From contig UWYS01000003.1 of the NCBI GenBank assembly GCA_900291925.1, positions 558,001-622,000 on the forward strand: a stretch of 64,000 bases of DNA. Reading direction: 5' to 3'. Shown here piece by piece: positions 33,813-45,517 of this stretch. Below the pieces are notes generated by a model. It was not told where the DNA came from. It searched no databases and worked only from the letters and a program-made list of their open reading frames with translations. This stretch comes from Thecaphora thlaspeos (Eukaryota > Basidiomycota > Ustilaginomycetes > Urocystidales > Glomosporiaceae). A program made the translations under genes and the position numbers. The stretch's first letter is position 1, and every line of letters starts with the position of its first letter.

Positions 33813-35060
33813 TTAGCCCGCAGCGCTGCCGTATGGTCCTAGAGGAGGAGGGCAAGGCTGCCGACGACGGCCGCGGCCGAGACCCATGCCTAGCCCCACG
33901 GTCGACGCGCTAGCACCACTACTCTGCTGTTGGGCCTTGACCGCGCCACTTGGAGAGTTGGACTTCGAAGCCTGCGAACCCGACGCCGTGCTCGAACGCA
34001 CGCCTGCAGCACTATTTGTGGGTGCAGCCGAGGAACTGGATGGGGTAAGGACGGTGGCGTTCTGGTAGGCACCGAGGAGAGTTCGCGAGTCGGGCTTGGC
34101 CTGGTTGTTGGGCGCGTTCTTGTACCATTCGTAGCCAAAGAGGTCGGCAATGTTTTGCGAGACCCATCCGAGGCCCTTGAGCTTGGGGAAGTAGGACTTG
34201 AAGAGACCGATCGATGCGTGGGTCAGCTCGTGTTCGAGGATGATGAGGCCGGGCGATTTGGCGCCGTTGATCCAAGGGTTCGCCGAGGCCTCGATTTTCG
34301 CCACGGGCTGGTCCGGGCACGACGTAGTCCCGTCGTCCTCCAGGCACCAATCGTCGGTATCGTGGTTCCAGATGACGCTGGTAAGCCCAAACACCTCCTC
34401 GGCGATGGCGCGGACACGCTTGTCAATATCGCCTTGCGGGGGTCGCCAAAAGCGCGGGATATAGCCGCCGCTCATGTCGGCGATCACCTGCATGGTCCAC
34501 CCGAGCTCGCCGACAATCTGAGCGTTGGAGAGCGTCGTCATGACGTTGTGGCTCCATGTGTGTACGGCGAAGTGCTGGTTGCCCAGCTGAACGGCGTGCT
34601 TGAACTGAGCACTGTTCTGCACGACGTTGGAACCGATCATGAAGTGCGTGGCGGACTGGTTGTTCTGGCCGAGGAAGTCGTACAGGTCGTCGCTGCTCTC
34701 GATGGGGCCGTCGTCAAAGTTGACGGCGATCTTGCCATCGGGGGCCTGATGCAGCTCGTTGGGACCGAAGCACTGTGTCTGTGTCCAGGAGCAGGTGGCG
34801 GGATCGTTGCCGACGTTGCCCGGATAGGTGATGGCGCCGCTTGTCGGATGAAGCTGGGACTGGGGGATGTCAGGAATCTTGCCGGCAGCGACGGCGGCGT
34901 GGTAGGCGTCCATCCACGCTTTGGGTACGTTGGCTTCCTCGACGACGGTTAGGGTGGGCGGGTATTGGCTGGTGTCCTGACGTGGTCGGATCTCGACACG
35001 GAAGGAAGGGTGGGCGACGACCGAGCCCAGCACGAGGGCGAGGCTGAGGAGCTTCAACAT
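33813..35060 (-). CDS. Chitin deacetylase (CE4 polysaccharide deacetylase), secreted
   Basis: A single exon of 415 codons. The N-terminus MLKLLSLALVLGSVVAHPSF is a signal peptide. The five CE4 motifs are visible: VNFDDGP (metal and catalytic Asp), HTWSHN (metal His pair), FWRPPQGD, DTDDW and LEHELTH. The enzyme removes acetyl groups from cell-wall chitin to make chitosan. A Ser/Ala-rich linker follows (~340-395), as in GPI-anchored fungal deacetylases. The reading frame then ends in an Arg/Pro-rich tail without an anchor signal. The adjacent frame codes a hydrophobic end (AAVVGSLALLL, stop at 33,841-33,839) expected for GPI attachment; one extra base in GGCCGCGG at ~33,871-33,880 would account for it. 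Confidence 0.92.
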   Translation of the reverse strand: MLKLLSLALVLGSVVAHPSFRVEIRPRQDTSQYPPTLTVVEEANVPKAWMDAYHAAVAAGKIPDIPQSQLHPTSGAITYPGNVGNDPATCSWTQTQCFGPNELHQAPDGKIAVNFDDGPIESSDDLYDFLGQNNQSATHFMIGSNVVQNSAQFKHAVQLGNQHFAVHTWSHNVMTTLSNAQIVGELGWTMQVIADMSGGYIPRFWRPPQGDIDKRVRAIAEEVFGLTSVIWNHDTDDWCLEDDGTTSCPDQPVAKIEASANPWINGAKSPGLIILEHELTHASIGLFKSYFPKLKGLGWVSQNIADLFGYEWYKNAPNNQAKPDSRTLLGAYQNATVLTPSSSSAAPTNSAAGVRSSTASGSQASKSNSPSGAVKAQQQSSGASASTVGLGMGLGRGRRRQPCPPPLGPYGSAAG

Positions 35061-36321
35061 GTTTGTTTGTCGCGTTTGGAGGGAAGAAGGTAGGGAGCGA
35101 TTGGAGGTGGGAGGGCTTATGATGAAAGTGTGGGACGACAGCAGCCGACGGCGACCGTGCTATGAACCTGCTTTATAGGATCTCGAGCCTTGTCCTTGCT
35201 CGGAGCGAGGCAGGCGCGGTGACTTGACGAGCAGTTCGCCTTGTGCGATTGTGCCGGCCGTCGAATGGCTCCGATTCGGTGGGGGCAATGGGACTGCTTG
35301 CCAGCCAGCAGCGAGATAGCAGCGGCTACAGAGGCAACAGCGGCAAAGGCAATGTCCGGCGTAGCTTGCACTCGAAGCAGCATGGAGCAAAACAGGCCAA
35401 CGCAGGGCGGAACGGGACGCGAGGGTATGTACTCACACTACGGGCTTCTGTCGTCGATAGATGCTTGATGGACAGGGAACTCCGCAGCTTGCTGGCTGCC
35501 ATGCACTGGTGTACCTACATAGTACAGTACTGCAGACAGGCAGACTAAGGGCGGCAGCGGCGACGATCGAAGCGTACGCCAGGCGGCCGTAAGCAAGGTG
35601 AGCAGTGATCCACACTACACTTCTTGGAACGTCTATAGACAGAGAGCCTATGGGGCGCACTCTCTTGACGTATTGGCAGCACGAATAGGCGCACAAAGCT
35701 GGAAGCTGTCCAGCTCGTCTGACGGGAAACCTGACGCCCTCTGGGACACGCGGACTTGTGGCGACAATCATCGATCGATGTTGCAAAGGACGGCGTCTAC
35801 GGAATGCTTGAGAGGTCGGAAACCTGGGAAGTACTGCACTGTAGCATCCACCAGCGTCTACAGAAGTACGTACTACAGTGTACAGTAGTACCGTACTCTG
35901 CGGCTGATGTGCAAGTACAGCCACTCCATGGATCTGCTGCGATGCAGTAGACTACTTGGTCCGTACAGGTCAGTAAGTACTTGGCGCAACGGAACGAGGC
36001 CCCATCGCCTTACACTTGTACTTAGAGAGGGACAAGCAAGGAACAGCAGTAGGTAACTCAATAACTTATATGTAGTGTATTGCTGATTACTTATCACGGG
36101 AGTGCCTATAGCACATTCAAGCGAGGGGTGTAAGTACTGAAGTTTGCCGCATCAGGTGCTTGCTTCCGAGCTGGCGCCCGTCGTTGGCGAACGAAACTGT
36201 AGAAGATAGATGTCAAGGATTGTTGATTCCAGCTCGACGATGGTGCCCAGGAGCCTCTACTTGTACATTAGACGGTCCCCAGCAATCCCACAAGCATGCC
36301 TTGGGTCTCTGAGATGCTCTT

Positions 36322-36340
36322 GGGACGCCGTCGGCGTCCC
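36322..36340. repeat. Perfect 9-bp inverted repeat with 1-nt centre
   Basis: GGGACGCCG, one T, then CGGCGTCCC: a near-palindrome of 19 nt. Confidence 0.9.
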
Positions 36341-36341
36341 G

Positions 36342-36420
36342 CAAGGCTTCTACTCGGAAGGCTTCTACCCGTAAGGCCTATGCCTAGGTGGTCTAGGCCT
36401 AGGTGGTCTAGGCCTGGTGG
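36342..36420 (+). repeat. Two adjoining short tandem repeats
   Basis: A 15-nt unit beginning AAGGCTTCTAC occurs twice plus a partial copy (36,343-36,378). It is followed by a unit built on CCTAGGTGGTCTAGG repeated about 2.5 times (to ~36,418). Confidence 0.75.
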
Positions 36421-36793
36421 TAGCAGCTCCGACGGCGAGTCAGCGACTGACCGCAGCCCAATCGGTCCGATTGTATCGGGCTCAGATCCGATGCGGCCGA
36501 TCGCCAACAGAAACAAGGTCCACTCAGTGCATACAAACAGTAGGCGATCGACCCGGCCCCGTCTGCCGTGCGAGAACGTGCTTCTACTGTAGTCCTTCGG
36601 ATTGCCGCCGGGCTCCGGTCTTTGTGCTCCCCGAGGGCCGGCGTCGTCGAGGGCGCGGCTGCGGCAGGCGCGACATGGAACGCGCCTTCTCCGACGACTG
36701 GCTCGGACCTCATCCTGAATCCATCCTCCCTCCTCTCATCACCACCCTCTCCACCCCGAGCACCACCCACAGCATTTGCCACCAGCGACAGCC

Positions 36794-38099
36794 ATGTCGT
36801 CTGTCAAACGCCACCATCCGTGGGATTTTGTCGGTCTCAAGCTCCGCTTCTTTGCCTTGTTCCTCCGCCTCATCGTCCTCCCCAGGGTATGTAGCCCAAG
36901 CTTGCCGCCGCCGTCGCGCAGTCACTGCGCCCTCGAAGTTTTGCAGACATCGGCCCACACTGATTCGATGCCCTGTCCGTCTCCAAGCAGAGATTTCACC
37001 ACTACCGCAGCCGCAAAGCAGCGCCGGGGGTCGACTACAAGACCCTCTACATACCCTCCCGCAATGACGGCCGGACAATCCCCGTAGACCTCTACACGCC
37101 CCAAGGCTCGCAGGGCAGGAAGCTGCCCGTACACATCAACTGGCATGGCTCTGGATTCCCTCAGTCGGCCCAGCATCACTCTCACGGCGCCCAGATGCAC
37201 GCGGGTCTTGCACAATCGCAAGCGCAAGCGCACAAGACTGACAGCTAGGCGTCTCTTCTCTCACCCTAACTGAACATCGCCCGATGAGCGCAGTGCTCCC
37301 ATCCCACGGCGAAGATGCCAAATTTGTAAAGGAAGGCGTCCTCAAGACGGGCGCGGCCTCTGCCGACGCCGACTATCGCAAGGCGCCCGCGCATCCCTTC
37401 CCAGCACAGACCAATGATGCTAAAGATGTGAGCCTCGTCAACATACTCTGTCCGCCGTGTGCATCACGGTCGAGGAGTGCCATTCGCTGATATCTTGGCA
37501 TGTTCCCTTTCGCGCAACCCGTGCTGCTCGGGCTCGGGCCTCTGTCACCTTTACAGGTGGTCGCCTACTTGCTCGCCAATCCTGACCTCTACGACGTCGC
37601 CAAGGTCACTGTGGGCGGATTCAGCGGCGGCGGCAATCTTGCGCTCGCTATCGCCACGCGTTTTGGACCCACACGCATCGGAGCCGTGGCCTGTGTCCAC
37701 CCTCCTTGCGACTTCACCAAGCCCGTTGGCTCAACCCCGGTGGCATGCCCTCAACCGCGCTCAGGCTTCCTGCTTCCGCCGTGGATGAGCCGCCTCTTCA
37801 ATGCCTGCTACATGCTGCCAGGCACGGATCGCGACGATCTCCGTCTCAGTCCCGTCAAGGCGCCCGCCTCCGACTTCCCCGACACGGTCTTTGTCGCCTG
37901 TGGAAATGGCGACACACTCTACCAAGGCGGCAAGAAGCTCATCGACAGGCTCAAAGAGGACGGCGTCAAGCACGCCGAGTTTATGCATACCGAGAACGAG
38001 GGCCATGGCTTCGACAAGATGGCCAGGCATCCCGTCTCGAAACAGAAGAGGCTGGAAATGTACGATAGAGTATTCCAGATTATCGCGGAAGGTCGATAG
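36794..38099 (+). CDS. Alpha/beta hydrolase (fold-3, esterase/lipase-like)
   Basis: Exons are 36794-36886, 36991-37204, 37294-37427 and 37557-38099; 984 nt, 327 residues. The third boundary rests on a weak donor (GGTCTTGC) but phase fits and a CTAAC branch site precedes the acceptor. The N-terminus has a hydrophobic stretch (LRFFALFLRLIVLP) that may be a membrane anchor. The oxyanion motif is HINWHGSGF, the nucleophile GGFSGGGN, and the acid/base residues lie in ACGNGDTLY and ENEGHGFD, which completes a Ser-Asp-His triad. ADADYRKAPAHPFPAQTND is typical of the hormone-sensitive-lipase-like group. An extra ~15 residues after HGSGF compared with relatives may mean the second exon really ends earlier. 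Substrate unknown. Confidence 0.82.
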
Positions 38100-40114
38100 A
38101 AGGACGGCGTACCGCTCGTACTTGCCCAATCTTTACACAACCATGCCCAGCAGGATAAGTCCGTCAGCGTTTCGCCAGCTGCGCTTTCTGTGACTAGCCG
38201 CTTGAAGGTCAGTTATATATGTGCGAAAAGTCAACCTAATGAGTTCATTCTGGCCTGCCTGCATCTCCGCACACCGTCAAGTGCTTTGCTACTGTACTCT
38301 ACGAAACGCCACAGTGGCGCTGCGCTTCACCGCTCATGGACAGCAATGGCCTTGGGCCACAAAGACATTCAAGCCAGAATATATGATTGTGACGCTCTGC
38401 CCGTAGTCCCTTACCGTATTACCTATTGTACGCTCAACAATGTCCCTTGTGGCCCTCGGACCTCCTTCTTGCGCTTCGCCCCTCCGCGTGGTTACGTGAG
38501 GCTCTCACCTAGGCTCCGAGAGATGTCGTCGCGGACTAGACGTCGACATGTACGAAGCTGACCAAGTCAAGGCGGGCCTGTCCCGTTGTAAGCATCCACT
38601 CATCCATCCCGGACGGCGTGACATTCTTACTATGATTGTCCTCAGTTGGCTCGAGAACGGGCACTGCAACGTCTCCTCCCGTCAGTCGAACCATGCTCCA
38701 AGGGTGTCGGCAATCTAGTCCGCTTTCCGCCAGCCATGCACCGCCAGGGTAGGGATCGTGACTTCACCGTACGTAGACCAACCTATAGCTGACCGCGAAC
38801 TTGCAGGCAAGGCCAAAGGCTCCCGAAGCTCCGCAGAACATCAGATGGCTAGGAACTGGCACAGCCACGAGAGGAGTCGAATCCGCCCAGCACACCACAC
38901 CATTCGCAACATCGTTCGAGTGGGCTTGCCATGCGATAGTGGGAGGATCGCTCGAGATCCCGAAAGCTGCTGCAGTCAGTGGAGCCATTTACTCACAGAA
39001 TCAGGTTGAACCAAGGCAGAGCCTCTCGTCGTCTGTCTATTCGCCAGCCTGTGGGGGTTGCATCGTGTTGGTCGCAACGGCCCGCACACAGGCTCGGTCT
39101 TGACGATACCGTTTGCCGCCATCCTCAACGCCCGACGACCACAGAGCACATAGGGGCTGCAGATACATCGTCGATCCTAGTACATACACCTTGGAGACGG
39201 AGATGCCTTTCTCTCTTCCGTTCGCCGTCGCCGGAAGATGCCAGGAAACAGGGCTGTCGCGGAGATACTGTAAAGCAGCTCAAGTTTTCCCTTGACCGAC
39301 CACAGCGCCTCTTGTCGTCGGTGAGCAGGGTGGGTTTGCTGCTCATCATGGACACGCCACGAGCCCCATAGGCAAAGCGGGCGGACCATGAAGCGCCTCG
39401 GCCAACGGCTCTTGCCTCTGCAGCAGGGCGAACCCGGGCTGGGAAAAGCCGGCCGAACCTATGGCAGCTGCGGCGAGCGATATTGCACGTACTGTACAGT
39501 CAGTACAGCATACAGTACAGTACTAGCTCGCTCGCTCCTCGGTCGCTACAGTACCTGGGCCCCGTTTGGCCCCCTTCCTTCCCTCTTGCTCCTCCGAGAC
39601 AGAGGGACCCCTTCCAGACAGGCTTCCAACGACCGCCTCCTATCGGCTGTACAGGCAAACAGAGACTCATTGCGTGCCCTCGTGAAGACGAGCTCGCAGA
39701 GGCACGGCCTGGCGCCTGTCAATATGCTGCGCAACAGCGACACCAGCAACCCACCCCGTCGCTCCATGCCACACCGCCCGGCGGACAGGCAAGCCTTGTC
39801 CATGGGATGCTGCCGCCCTTTAGCTTACGCCCTCTCCGCCCTCCCGGAGCAGGCTGTCATCCACCTCGTCGACGCCGCCTCGTCCTCTCCTTCTCTGAAA
39901 GATTCATAAACCAGCCGTGCTACGCTGCTTCTCCGACTCACCTCATCCCCATCCTCATCAACATAATTCTGATCCTGATCCCCATCCTCCAGCATCACCT
40001 CGTCTCCTGCTCTGTACAACCGCCTCAGCATCCCCCTCCGACACGCAGAATCCCACCGCACCCTCTGACCTCGGAGCTCGTCATCTTCCGCCTCCCTTTC
40101 TTTTCTCTCCTTGA
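38100..40114. other. 2-kb intergenic stretch, no gene recognised
   Basis: Open frames here are short and lack motifs. A cluster of TACAGTAC words occurs at 39,489-39,526, and the part from ~39,900 is a pyrimidine-rich leader. If the gene at 40.1 kb is intact, its missing first exon must lie here. Confidence 0.4.
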
Positions 40115-40130
40115 CATCGACAGCTTCGAT

Positions 40131-41218
40131 GCGATGCCGCTCGTCCGCGCTGCTCCACCTGTGCTCGGTCACAGGCATTGGCCGAGGCCGCCGGCCCCCC
40201 TTCGGCCGTCCCTCCTGGCGCCTGCTCCTACGACTGCGATCGGCACGACGAGCCCGTCCAGAGTCGCTTCTTTCCCAATGGCTCCTTCCACGCGCTCACC
40301 TTCCACAGCAGCTACCGCCCGCCAACGTCAGGGCTGATGGAGCCCGCCCCCGGCATGGAGAGCCTCAACGTCCTCCCGCCATCAAGCCCCTACGGCGTCT
40401 GGACCTGGGGCGAGGTACCGCTGACACCATCGAGGCAACCCGCATACCACTCCTCCTCCGCCATGTCGACCCCCGTCACCTCGACGCCGCAGCATCGGCC
40501 GCACCTCGCCTCGACACCGATGCGGAGGATCATCAACTCGGGCCTCACCATCAACGCGACACCGGTGCAGGAGAACGACGTCTTCTACTCGCCATCGTCG
40601 CAGCCCATGTGGACACCGCCGCCGCAGCACCACCTCTCGGTCGAGCCAATGTTTGTCAGCCCGATGGTTTCGCCACTGGTCGCCAACTTCTCCGATGCCA
40701 TGTACGCCACCTCTTCCGCCTCGTCGGCGGCCTCGACACCATCGCTTATGTCGGTTAGGAACATCCGATCGCCCTTCCCCACAATGCAAGACTTTGGCAC
40801 TCCCGCTAGCCTGGCGCCGTCGACACCGTGCTCAGAGACGTTCGACACAAACTACCTCGGCCCCCCCATTGTGCCCAACAGGATGCTCAGCCCCCAGGAG
40901 CAGCAGCTCTAGTGCACCAACTTCCTCGAGTCGCTCGAGCCCATGCCATGCGACCTCTTTGACTTCAACAACGGCTCGGGCCTGCAGGGTTCGCAGGAAT
41001 CGTTCACCACGCTCGGCACCAACCAGCTCGGCCTTGTGGACGGACCGTACGAGTCCAAGCTACAGGAGCCCCTCACCAGCCTCCAGCTCGGCCTGCCGGA
41101 CTTGCCCAGCTTCCAGCTCGACACAATGGCGACTCCCTCGTCCCTCTCCGGAGTTATGCCGTTCGACATGGCCCCTCCCGCAAGCATGCCCGGCCATTTT
41201 GCAGAGTGGACCCTCTGA
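40131..41218 (+). pseudogene. Interrupted gene with the distal half of a Zn2Cys6-like motif
   Basis: A frame can be entered at a CGACAG acceptor at about 40,130, giving LRCDAARPRCSTCARS and then, about 20 residues later, CSYD. This follows the second half (C-x6-C-x2-C...C) of fungal Zn2Cys6 transcription-factor domains, with a longer final loop than usual. The first half (ACxxCRxRK) was not found upstream, where a TGA closes the frame at 40,112-40,114. Downstream is a Ser/Pro-rich region typical of activation domains, stopped by TAG at 40,910-40,912. The same frame then continues for 102 codons of similar composition to a TGA at 41,218 (CTNFLESLEPMPCDLFDF...). Either this is a decaying transcription-factor gene, the TAG is an error or read through, or it marks an acceptor (CTCTAG) of a very short intron. 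Confidence 0.45.
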
Positions 41219-41929
41219 CGAGCGAAAGCACGACATTAATCAAAAGATCCTGGCCTTATCCAGGTGTTCCCTTCTCTCTCCACGTCACCGCATCATCAAG
41301 CATCTCTCCGTAGCATCCAGCTCCATCGCGTCTGCCACTGTCATCATGCGGCTCTGGCCAGCCCGGTCAGGTCACTGGCGAGACCGGTCCGTACTTTACC
41401 TCTTTCCGCAGTGTCGAAGCGCCCCACTCGGGCTCTCTGTCTCTCCCTCTCTCTCTCCGTGTCTTTTCCCTCGTTCCCTCGCGCGCTCCTTCCCTCCATA
41501 GCTGTATCATGACGCCTTCCTTCCCTCGTCACGTCTCTTGTCTCGTCACCCCTCCCTCACCCATCGTCGTTCCTTTGTTCCTTACAGTCTTTTCGTGTCA
41601 TGGACGCACCTCTCGTAGCTAGCTGACCTGTCACGTCCACGTCTCCAGTCTCCCTCACCTGTATAACTAGCTTTCCCTCTCTCTTCCGCCGCCTTCCACC
41701 AGGGCTGGCCGTGGCTGTATACCCTGCTGCGCCCGTTGCGCTGGCAACGCCTTGACGAATGGACTACATGTCGTTTTCGTTCCTTCGTCCCGCCTGGTGT
41801 GCGTCTTTGCCTGCCTGCTCACGTTCAACCCTGAACTGATTCCGTGGTGAGGGGACGGCGCCGTGTCGTGACGCGTTCCCTATGGCGACGCGGTCCGAGG
41901 CCCCACGTTGTCCTGGCGCACCCGATTCG
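41219..41929. other. 3' flank, pyrimidine-rich; no gene
   Basis: The stretch after the interrupted gene is C/T-rich and still CpG-rich up to about 41,930, where composition switches to the second CpG-poor island. Confidence 0.4.
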
Positions 41930-44900
41930 GACAAACTAGTAGGCAGACCACCTGGTTCCTATACAATGAAATACTACTACATATGTACTCACACTCTAAG
42001 TCAAGTTAACACCAACCTTGCAAGCGAGGTTGGTGCAAACAAGCAGCATTGTATTACAACATTGCACTTTGGAAGACATTCTGCCAGCTTGCTTGTGCAC
42101 CAAGGCATATGCAACATGGGATGGCTGCCTTCTCCCATGGCCCAGGCAGCTGGACCACCATACATGCTATACTTTGTCTTTACTGACATGGCAAGTGCAT
42201 CTTCCACCTCAAGCAAAAGCAAAAGGCCAAGCAGCAAGAGCAGCTCATCAAGACTGGCAAACAAATCCACACCACCTACCCTCCTATGTCATCCAAGTAC
42301 AGTACCAGGTTGTAGCTGCTTGCTCCACCTTTGCTCAAGCATTGATCCAGTCAAAGATTGGGTCACACAGCAATCAAGTTCACCCTCAGGATCAAGCATA
42401 AGCTCATGATGTGCTCTGATGGACAGCTTCACCTGACATGCTCCCAAAGCAAGAGTTGCCAGTTTGTAGGCAGCACCTCAGAGATCATCTCTGACCAAGG
42501 CACTTGGGGCATCTCATGGCAAAAAGGATAAGTCCAAGGTGCTGCAGCAGGGGCTCAAAGTTCCAGAGCGTGTCCAAGCATTTGCACAAGTATATGTACT
42601 CTGTAGCAAGTACTTACATAGCAGCATTGCACAGGTTGCATAATTGGCTATAGTTAGTTACATATGGGCAGCAAGCCTGTCTGCAGCCATGAAGCCTGAT
42701 ACTATGTATGTACCCACTCAAAACTATTGCAAGTGATCCAAGCAGGGCCAAGGTACCATGGCCAAAGTGGCAATGCTCAAGACTCTGCTTGACATGCAGT
42801 GGCCAGAGCAAGCTGCTGGATTGGCAAACACTTATGCAGGGCCTTTTGCCTTTCTCTCTGCCACCAACATTACTCTGTATGTACATGGTTGTCAAGGTGA
42901 ATTTGACAGTTTACCGGTTTCTGCATGACCATTTCATGTCAATTGCCAAGAAGAAGAAAGTCAAGCATGGAACTGGAAGCGTTGCCATCCTGCTTTGAGA
43001 GCAGCCTGTACTGTAACATGCATCACTGCCACTGCTGGGGCAGCCTTCCAAACCTTGACCTGCTTCTCTCATCCAGCATGGTTTGCTAGGGTGGTAGTAC
43101 AGTACAGCACACAGTGTCTGCTTCCCACCAAGCGCCTAGAATGGCAAGCTTTCCACCACACCAAGTGCTTGTATGTGTGGCAATAGGAGGTGAGTGCAAG
43201 GCTATTTTGGGGCCAACTTGGCTGGAGCAGAGCAGGACAGCTTATCAAGCCTCTTTTTTGGTCATCCAACTGGGCAAACCAAAAATTGGTGTCATTACAG
43301 CCCTTGCCAGCTACTGTAGAGTGGTGGTTAAATTACTGGACCAAGCTGGCTGGGAGCACCATCTCTTCCCGCTTCAATGTGTAGGCAGCACAATGCTGTC
43401 CTGCCTTCTCTGAGCTCTCCACCTGGCAGAAGGGGTGAAGCTTTGGTGCTTTCTCTTTGCTAGGTTACCCTGTTGCTGCAATCTCACTTGACACCTTTTT
43501 TCAAGCACTCATCTTGCTCTATGCATCCACAATTTGTTCCCAAGGCAAGCATTGTCTGTCTATACATCTCAGCTACTGGAAGGCAGTAGTAGCATTGCCA
43601 TTCAAACCTGCCAGAGGTTTTGCCAAGAGGACACAGATCACTATGGTTGTTTGGAAGGTGACTATTGCACCTTTGCTTCTGCCAACCTCAGAGCACCTTG
43701 CTGATGCTTAAGCAGTTCAGCCAACCAGTTATAGAAGTAGTGACACAGCGTGCTGTTATTTGCTCTTGAGACAGTACTGTCACTCTGTAGTAAGCAATGC
43801 ATTGCAACACCTGGTCAGTGGTCAAGTAATCTCGGAGCATAGAGACCTCCATCTCATGTAAGTGGGTACATTTTTGCATCAGGGCATCCAAAAAAGAGTC
43901 AGAGCACTCCTCAAGGTTGTTGAGGTTGGGTGAGCATGGACTGCTTGCCTACTGCACAAGAACAATCAAGTTAGTGGTTCCTAGTCAAGCCTTGCCTACA
44001 AAGAGGCATGGATGTGTGGACCAAATGGCATAATCCTCAGCCTGCAGACAGACCTCAGGGTGCAGTTGCCCACCATCATCAAGCACTGCAGCTTTGCTTG
44101 TCTGCACACATACAGAGTACATATTTAATATCAGCCAAATAGGTACATATGGGGACAATGTTAAGAGATGCAGTGACGTGGTTTGCTTTCGCTCTTTGTT
44201 CTGCTCTGCTGTCCTTTCTTTTGTACCTAAGCAAGCCCTGGAGAGCAAAGCAGGTACAGTGTGGTTTAGTATTGCTAAGGGCTTGCCTCAAATTGTGAGG
44301 GAGGGCGCAGCTTGCTTGTTACCTGATATCTATGCCTGATTTTATAGTGTACCACTTGAAGAGACAAATTTGTGTGCCTGTTGGATGCAGTGCTACATAC
44401 AGTGTAATGCCACTACTTGCAGTGTCTTGCTTCAGAAGACCACAGCAGACAGAGTGCTGGCAACATAAGCAAAGGCAGGCCCATCCTCTCCTCTCCAAGT
44501 AAGTAGCCAAGTTGCAGGTTGGCCCCTGGCAGATGGCTCAAACGCCATTGTCAGAGATTGACAAAGCCTTTCTATGTGTGTAAGAGTACTGCGCATGGTC
44601 TGCATGCAACTGACCCCAATTTCAGACAGTTGTCACACAAACACAATCCACTGACCAGATGAGTATTGCTGCAAGACATGGGGTGCACTTAGGACATGCA
44701 GAGGCACCGGAAAACAGCAGGTCCCAATCTGTGGATGAAGAGCAGGGGACATAGAGCCAGGCAATGTACTCAAATACATGGGCATGTATCCAACAGAGAT
44801 GGTCATCCTGACTCTTCAGAAGGATAAGGGTGTTCCTGGTCAGTCAGTCTGATGAACTCAGAAACTCACGCTTTGTTCTTTGCCACTATGTGGACAAGAG

Positions 44901-45470
44901 GGCATGCCTGATAGAGATCTTTGGTGCCTCACAGGCAATAAGAGATGCCCACTGCTCTCTGGAAGAATCATGAATTGAGAAAGTGGGGCTGTTCCAGCAG
45001 ACATGCAAGATGTTTTCAGCAGTAGCAAGATGGCGGGTTTTGTATTGCTTCTGGGAGGGCAGACTGCTGTTGAACAAGTTGGGTGTACAGATATCTCTTG
45101 CTTGCATGTGTCAAGGAGGGAAGACCATTGATGTGTGAGAGAGAAAGGGCAAGAAGAAATTGCAAGGCACAACAATTAGTGACAGCAGAGGCCTAAGAGA
45201 CCTTGTGGCTACAAGCATGGGGATGCATCCAAGAGGCAGGCCATAGTGTTGTGGTGTTTTGCATTGTGGCCAACAGTGGGTGCAAGTGGAAAGCAGGTCT
45301 GAAAGCTCAGAAGGGAAATTGCAGCTGGCTTGTTGCCCATCAAGTCAAGTGATGCTCTGCAACAAGCAAGAGGGCAAAGGATGCTTGGTGCTTCTTTGAC
45401 ATGGCTGGCTGTGTGTTGCTTGGGTGGGTGTAGCAAGGTCTCTTGCTTGCTCTCTTGCTTGATTTGCGAA
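41930..45470. other. Second CpG-depleted, gene-poor island
   Basis: About 3.5 kb with the same character as the first island: in 43,201-43,500 I count one CpG in 300 nt. No frame is long or recognisable; a Lys/Gln-rich fragment around 42,195-42,400 is coding-like but broken. TACAGTAC occurs at 43,097-43,104. The right edge is sharp at about 45,470, where CpG-rich sequence and the carboxypeptidase gene begin. No terminal repeats were visible by eye. Confidence 0.68.
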
Positions 45471-45517
45471 ATGCCCGATATGTATGCCGATCTGACGCCA
45501 TTATTTGGCGCAAGGCG

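Larger units (their letters stand above)
35061..36793. other. Intergenic region with recurrent TACAGTAC-like motifs and minisatellites
   Basis: A 1.7-kb divergent gap between the chitin deacetylase (-) and hydrolase (+) genes. At 35,520-35,890 several TACAGTAC/AGTACGTACT words occur; at 36,322-36,420 there is a hairpin and short tandem repeats. No gene is supported. Confidence 0.45.

Noticed and set aside
38860..38900. tRNA B-box-like GTCGAATCC
   Set aside because: No matching acceptor stem, A-box or anticodon arm could be drawn around it.
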